Below are positions 61,738-64,000 of a stretch of 64,000 nt of DNA, piece by piece; within the stretch, counting starts at the first letter, position 1, and every line of letters begins with the position of its first letter. The DNA is from Grammothele lineata. Taxonomy: Eukaryota > Basidiomycota > Agaricomycetes > Polyporales > Polyporaceae. The DNA lies in contig NDFF03000055.1 of assembly GCA_002150815.3 (NCBI GenBank), positions 434,001 through 498,000 on the forward strand. Reading direction: 5' to 3'. The notes beneath the pieces are model-generated. The model saw nothing but the letters and a program-made list of their open reading frames with translations. It was not told the DNA's origin and did no database searches. The translations under genes were made by a program, and so were the position numbers.

Positions 61738-62439
61738 CCCAGATCGATAGTGACGTGAAACCAGATCAAAGAACGTCGAGGAGGGAGAACCAGTCAGCGT
61801 AGTCGAGGTCGATGTCGAAGACGGCGGACTCGAGCCTCGCCTGTATGCCCCAATCAAAGGTCACGTGTTGGGATGAGGCGGCTTATCGCAAGAAACATTA
61901 TGGCGTTATCAACTGATTATCGCCCGAACGGGATCCTATCCGCCCTAAACCCACGGCATAAGTCGAGTTATCCCTTCAAAGTCTCCACAACGACTGGGAC
62001 GCCTCGGGTCCGAATCTCATTCCAGTTTCCCTTCTCGAACATCCTGGAAGTGATCCTACTTGGCCCGGGTGGACGCAGTGGTTCAATGGATCATCGCTCG
62101 ACAAAGGAGGTCGCTCAAAATGTATAGAGCGCGCTTATGTCACCGTCTCTACATGGCATCTGTTTCGCACGCTGCAAGCTTGGTGGGCGGCGCAGCATGT
62201 CTGAGAATAACCTCCAGAGAAACACCCCACCCGGTTCTCACTCGACCCGCACTCTACAGGATCCTATCAGCACCGGGGCGTTCGACGGCGCATACACGCA
62301 TGGGTACGTGCGGGGCACCTCGGGCGAGCGTGAAATCCTCGCTCAGCGGCGCTGTTCCGCCTGTTCGCGGAGGTGAGTACCAACATCCGGCGCCTGCTCT
62401 GCGGTCTAACCGGATTCCCCGATCGTCGTATGCGTATGA

Positions 62440-63091
62440 TTGGGACCGGATGACCTTGGTAAGCACCTACAGACTTAGTTCAGAAAGCCTGCGGGATCCA
62501 TGACCATCAGTCTCCGCGCGCCCCATGACACCCGGTAGCGTTCCTTTGTCAGTCCTGTGATCCTCGGGCTCACTGAGAATCTCGCAACCAGACGCCTTCA
62601 CGAACATGTTGAAGTGTTCTCGTTATAGGTGGCGTCATTTGCAGCTTGAGGTTATTTTCGGCTTCATTACCTAGGCACGCACATGGCGTCGACAATTTGA
62701 ACGGCATAGCCTCGCGTCGATCGTGGATGCTCTAATCGGTGCATGCACATCGGTCCGACATATCCGAGTGGACTTCCCCCCATCCTGGACGATGATAACG
62801 CAGCCACATAATCGCCACTCAGACATGACGGCGCAGCTTAGCCGCATGGTGGAATCTGTCCACAGCAGTCACCAGAACCACGCTTACTTTACACCGGATG
62901 ATGCAGGACTGAGCTACTCCACCACAGTGAGATATGTTGTCGCGCGTACTCTGCAGGCTCGCGTACTGACCACATTTTGTCGTAGTTTGAAAGCACAGCA
63001 CATAGGCTCTAACACCGTCTATCCCGCCGACTTAAATGCAGGCAGCCTACCAGAGCGTACCCGGAACCCGGATGCTTTTGAAGTGCGATAG
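62440..63091 (+). pseudogene. possible relic of an F-box/LRR-like gene
   Basis: A reading AYDWDRMTLVSTYRLSSESLR (62425-62490) resembles the C-terminal half of an F-box (xDRMTLVSTCR-type). After a gap of about 180 bases, the frame beginning near 62673 behind a CCTAG acceptor reads ARTWRRQFERHSLASIVDAL and then GACTSVRHIRVDFPPSWTM, which looks like an LRR-type segment; it runs on to a stop at 63091. The pieces cannot be joined without stops, so if this was a gene it is decayed. Weak evidence. Confidence 0.25.
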
Positions 63092-63815
63092 CAGCGCACA
63101 GCAAGGAAGTGTGTCAAACAGTTTGATGGCAACCTTGTCGTTCGCGAGATCACGCTGGAGAGAAACAAATGGGCGCTACCCCCACTCATCACGGCCACAG
63201 GTCCCCGACATGTTACCGGCGGCGCAGAGGCCCTCAAATCGAAGGATGTGAACAATCTTTGGGCGTGGACGGTCGAGGCTAGCTGCGACGGCGGGAATAG
63301 GTTTGATACTCGTAGAATGAACATGCACAGAGTGAGTATGGAGAGAGCAGCATACGCGGCTAGCGCGAGGGGAGTTTCGTATGCTCGGACCGTTGGTGGC
63401 GCGGACAGACGACGTAGATCTCGATCTGCTATAGGATCGCGTCGTGTGCAACAACACCAACCAGGCAGGGCCCTTGTCAGACGTTTCCCCTCATCTGCAT
63501 CCGCAGTGCCAGCCTGATGGCGACGCCTTTTGTCCGTTCGGCACCCAACGGGGCTTCGTACGGCAGAACGTCGCCTTGCTGAAGGCGTACAAGGGAGGCA
63601 CCTCGAAAGCCATCTGTAGCTGACCCGAAGCCACAAGTACTAGTACGACTGCCCTGATCAATTACGGAACAGGACGTCGGCACAGCTTCGATCTGGCGCA
63701 AATTGCCGGAATTCTGCGACGCGGGGCGGAAGAGCAGCTGTCCTCCCCTCTGCTCGGAGTCCGAGACGCAACATGTCCATCACTAGCCTGCCGGCTCGCA
63801 TCTGTGCAGGCGGCG

Positions 63816-63822
63816 TATAAAG
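63816..63822 (+). promoter_or_regulatory. TATA box of a gene beyond the right edge
   Basis: TATAAAG is followed by a long pyrimidine-rich leader (TTCTTCTCTCCTTCCCTCCC region, about 63850-63900). No suitable ATG-initiated frame follows before 64000, so the gene would begin outside the window. Confidence 0.5.
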
Positions 63823-64000
63823 CCCTTCCCGAACCTGGGCCCGCCCAACGTTCTTCTCTCCTTCCCTCCCGCCCACCGCGCGCCCCTTCCTCTCCCTGTC
63901 TCCGCGCTCAGGACCTGGTCCCGCGGTGCGCGCCGACCCCTCCTCCTCCTCCTCACTGAACACGAACGACATTCATTCATTCACTCGCTCACTCACTAAC

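Larger units (their letters stand above)
61738..64000. other. gene-poor right end with an edge promoter
   Basis: No complete gene. Between about 62400 and 63090 the plus strand has protein-like pieces (listed separately). From 63816 onward a TATA box and CT-rich leader suggest a plus-strand gene starting beyond the window. The last 30 bases contain an ATTC/CTCA tetranucleotide run. Confidence 0.5.

Noticed and set aside
60673..61758. 361-codon plus-strand open frame opposite the Nst1 gene
   Set aside because: It is the antisense of Pro/Ala/Asp/Lys-rich Nst1 coding sequence and is almost all Arg/Pro/His; a GC-driven shadow.
62045..62110. tRNA-like GTGGTTCAATGG word
   Set aside because: No acceptor stem, T arm or anticodon stem can be paired around it.

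Overview
The window is nuclear DNA of a filamentous basidiomycete, most likely a wood-decay Agaricomycete (Polyporales-like; this placement is inference). The coding regions are GC-rich and every protein-coding gene is cut by short introns, mostly 45-90 bases with GTRNGY donors and YAG acceptors. The proteins are eukaryotic and fungal: Golgi pH regulator, Akr1-type palmitoyltransferase, eEF1B gamma, a Neo1-type lipid flippase, Nst1, a secreted bicupin oxalate decarboxylase and several Agaricomycete F-box proteins. There is one intron-containing tRNA. I saw no bacterial or viral genes, no CRISPR array and no intact transposon.

Layout. 1323-4080 (-): monocarboxylate-type MFS transporter, 13 exons. 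6979-9096 (-): GPHR/ABA-GPCR family Golgi ion-channel protein. 9097-12570: long gene-poor stretch with an orphan TATA promoter and a degenerate tandem repeat. 12571-14414 (-): F-box protein. 16156-17067 (+): small GPI-anchored Ser-rich surface protein. 19962-22439 (+): TPR-like/F-box/LRR-like protein. 23195-35802: block of two Old Yellow Enzyme (OYE) genes and four further F-box genes, in the order OYE-1(+), F-box relic(-), F-box A(+), F-box(-), F-box(-), F-box B(+), OYE-2(+). 36012-36093 (-): tRNA-Ala(AGC). 36475-39180 (+): Akr1. 42144-43932 (-): oxalate decarboxylase. 46097-47789 (+): eEF1B gamma. 47790-52902: gene-poor. 52903-57148 (+): Neo1-type P4-ATPase, convergent with 57428-61737 (-): Nst1. 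61738-64000: no clear gene, but a TATA promoter near the right edge points out of the window.

Most single genes are conserved housekeeping or membrane-trafficking genes. The accessory part is 12.5-36 kb, where F-box paralogs and OYE paralogs have multiplied and decayed: six intact F-box genes and one recognisable F-box pseudogene lie within about 22 kb. The two (+) F-box paralogs each neighbour one of the two OYE paralogs, which implies a shared duplication history. The three (-) F-box paralogs share one intron position and form a second subfamily.

Exon boundaries were worked out by hand from splice consensus and reading-frame continuity. Where I give exons, the phases close on an intact stop codon. 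The gene-poor stretches (about 45% of the window) hold only short open frames; a few that might be diverged or decaying genes are listed at low confidence.
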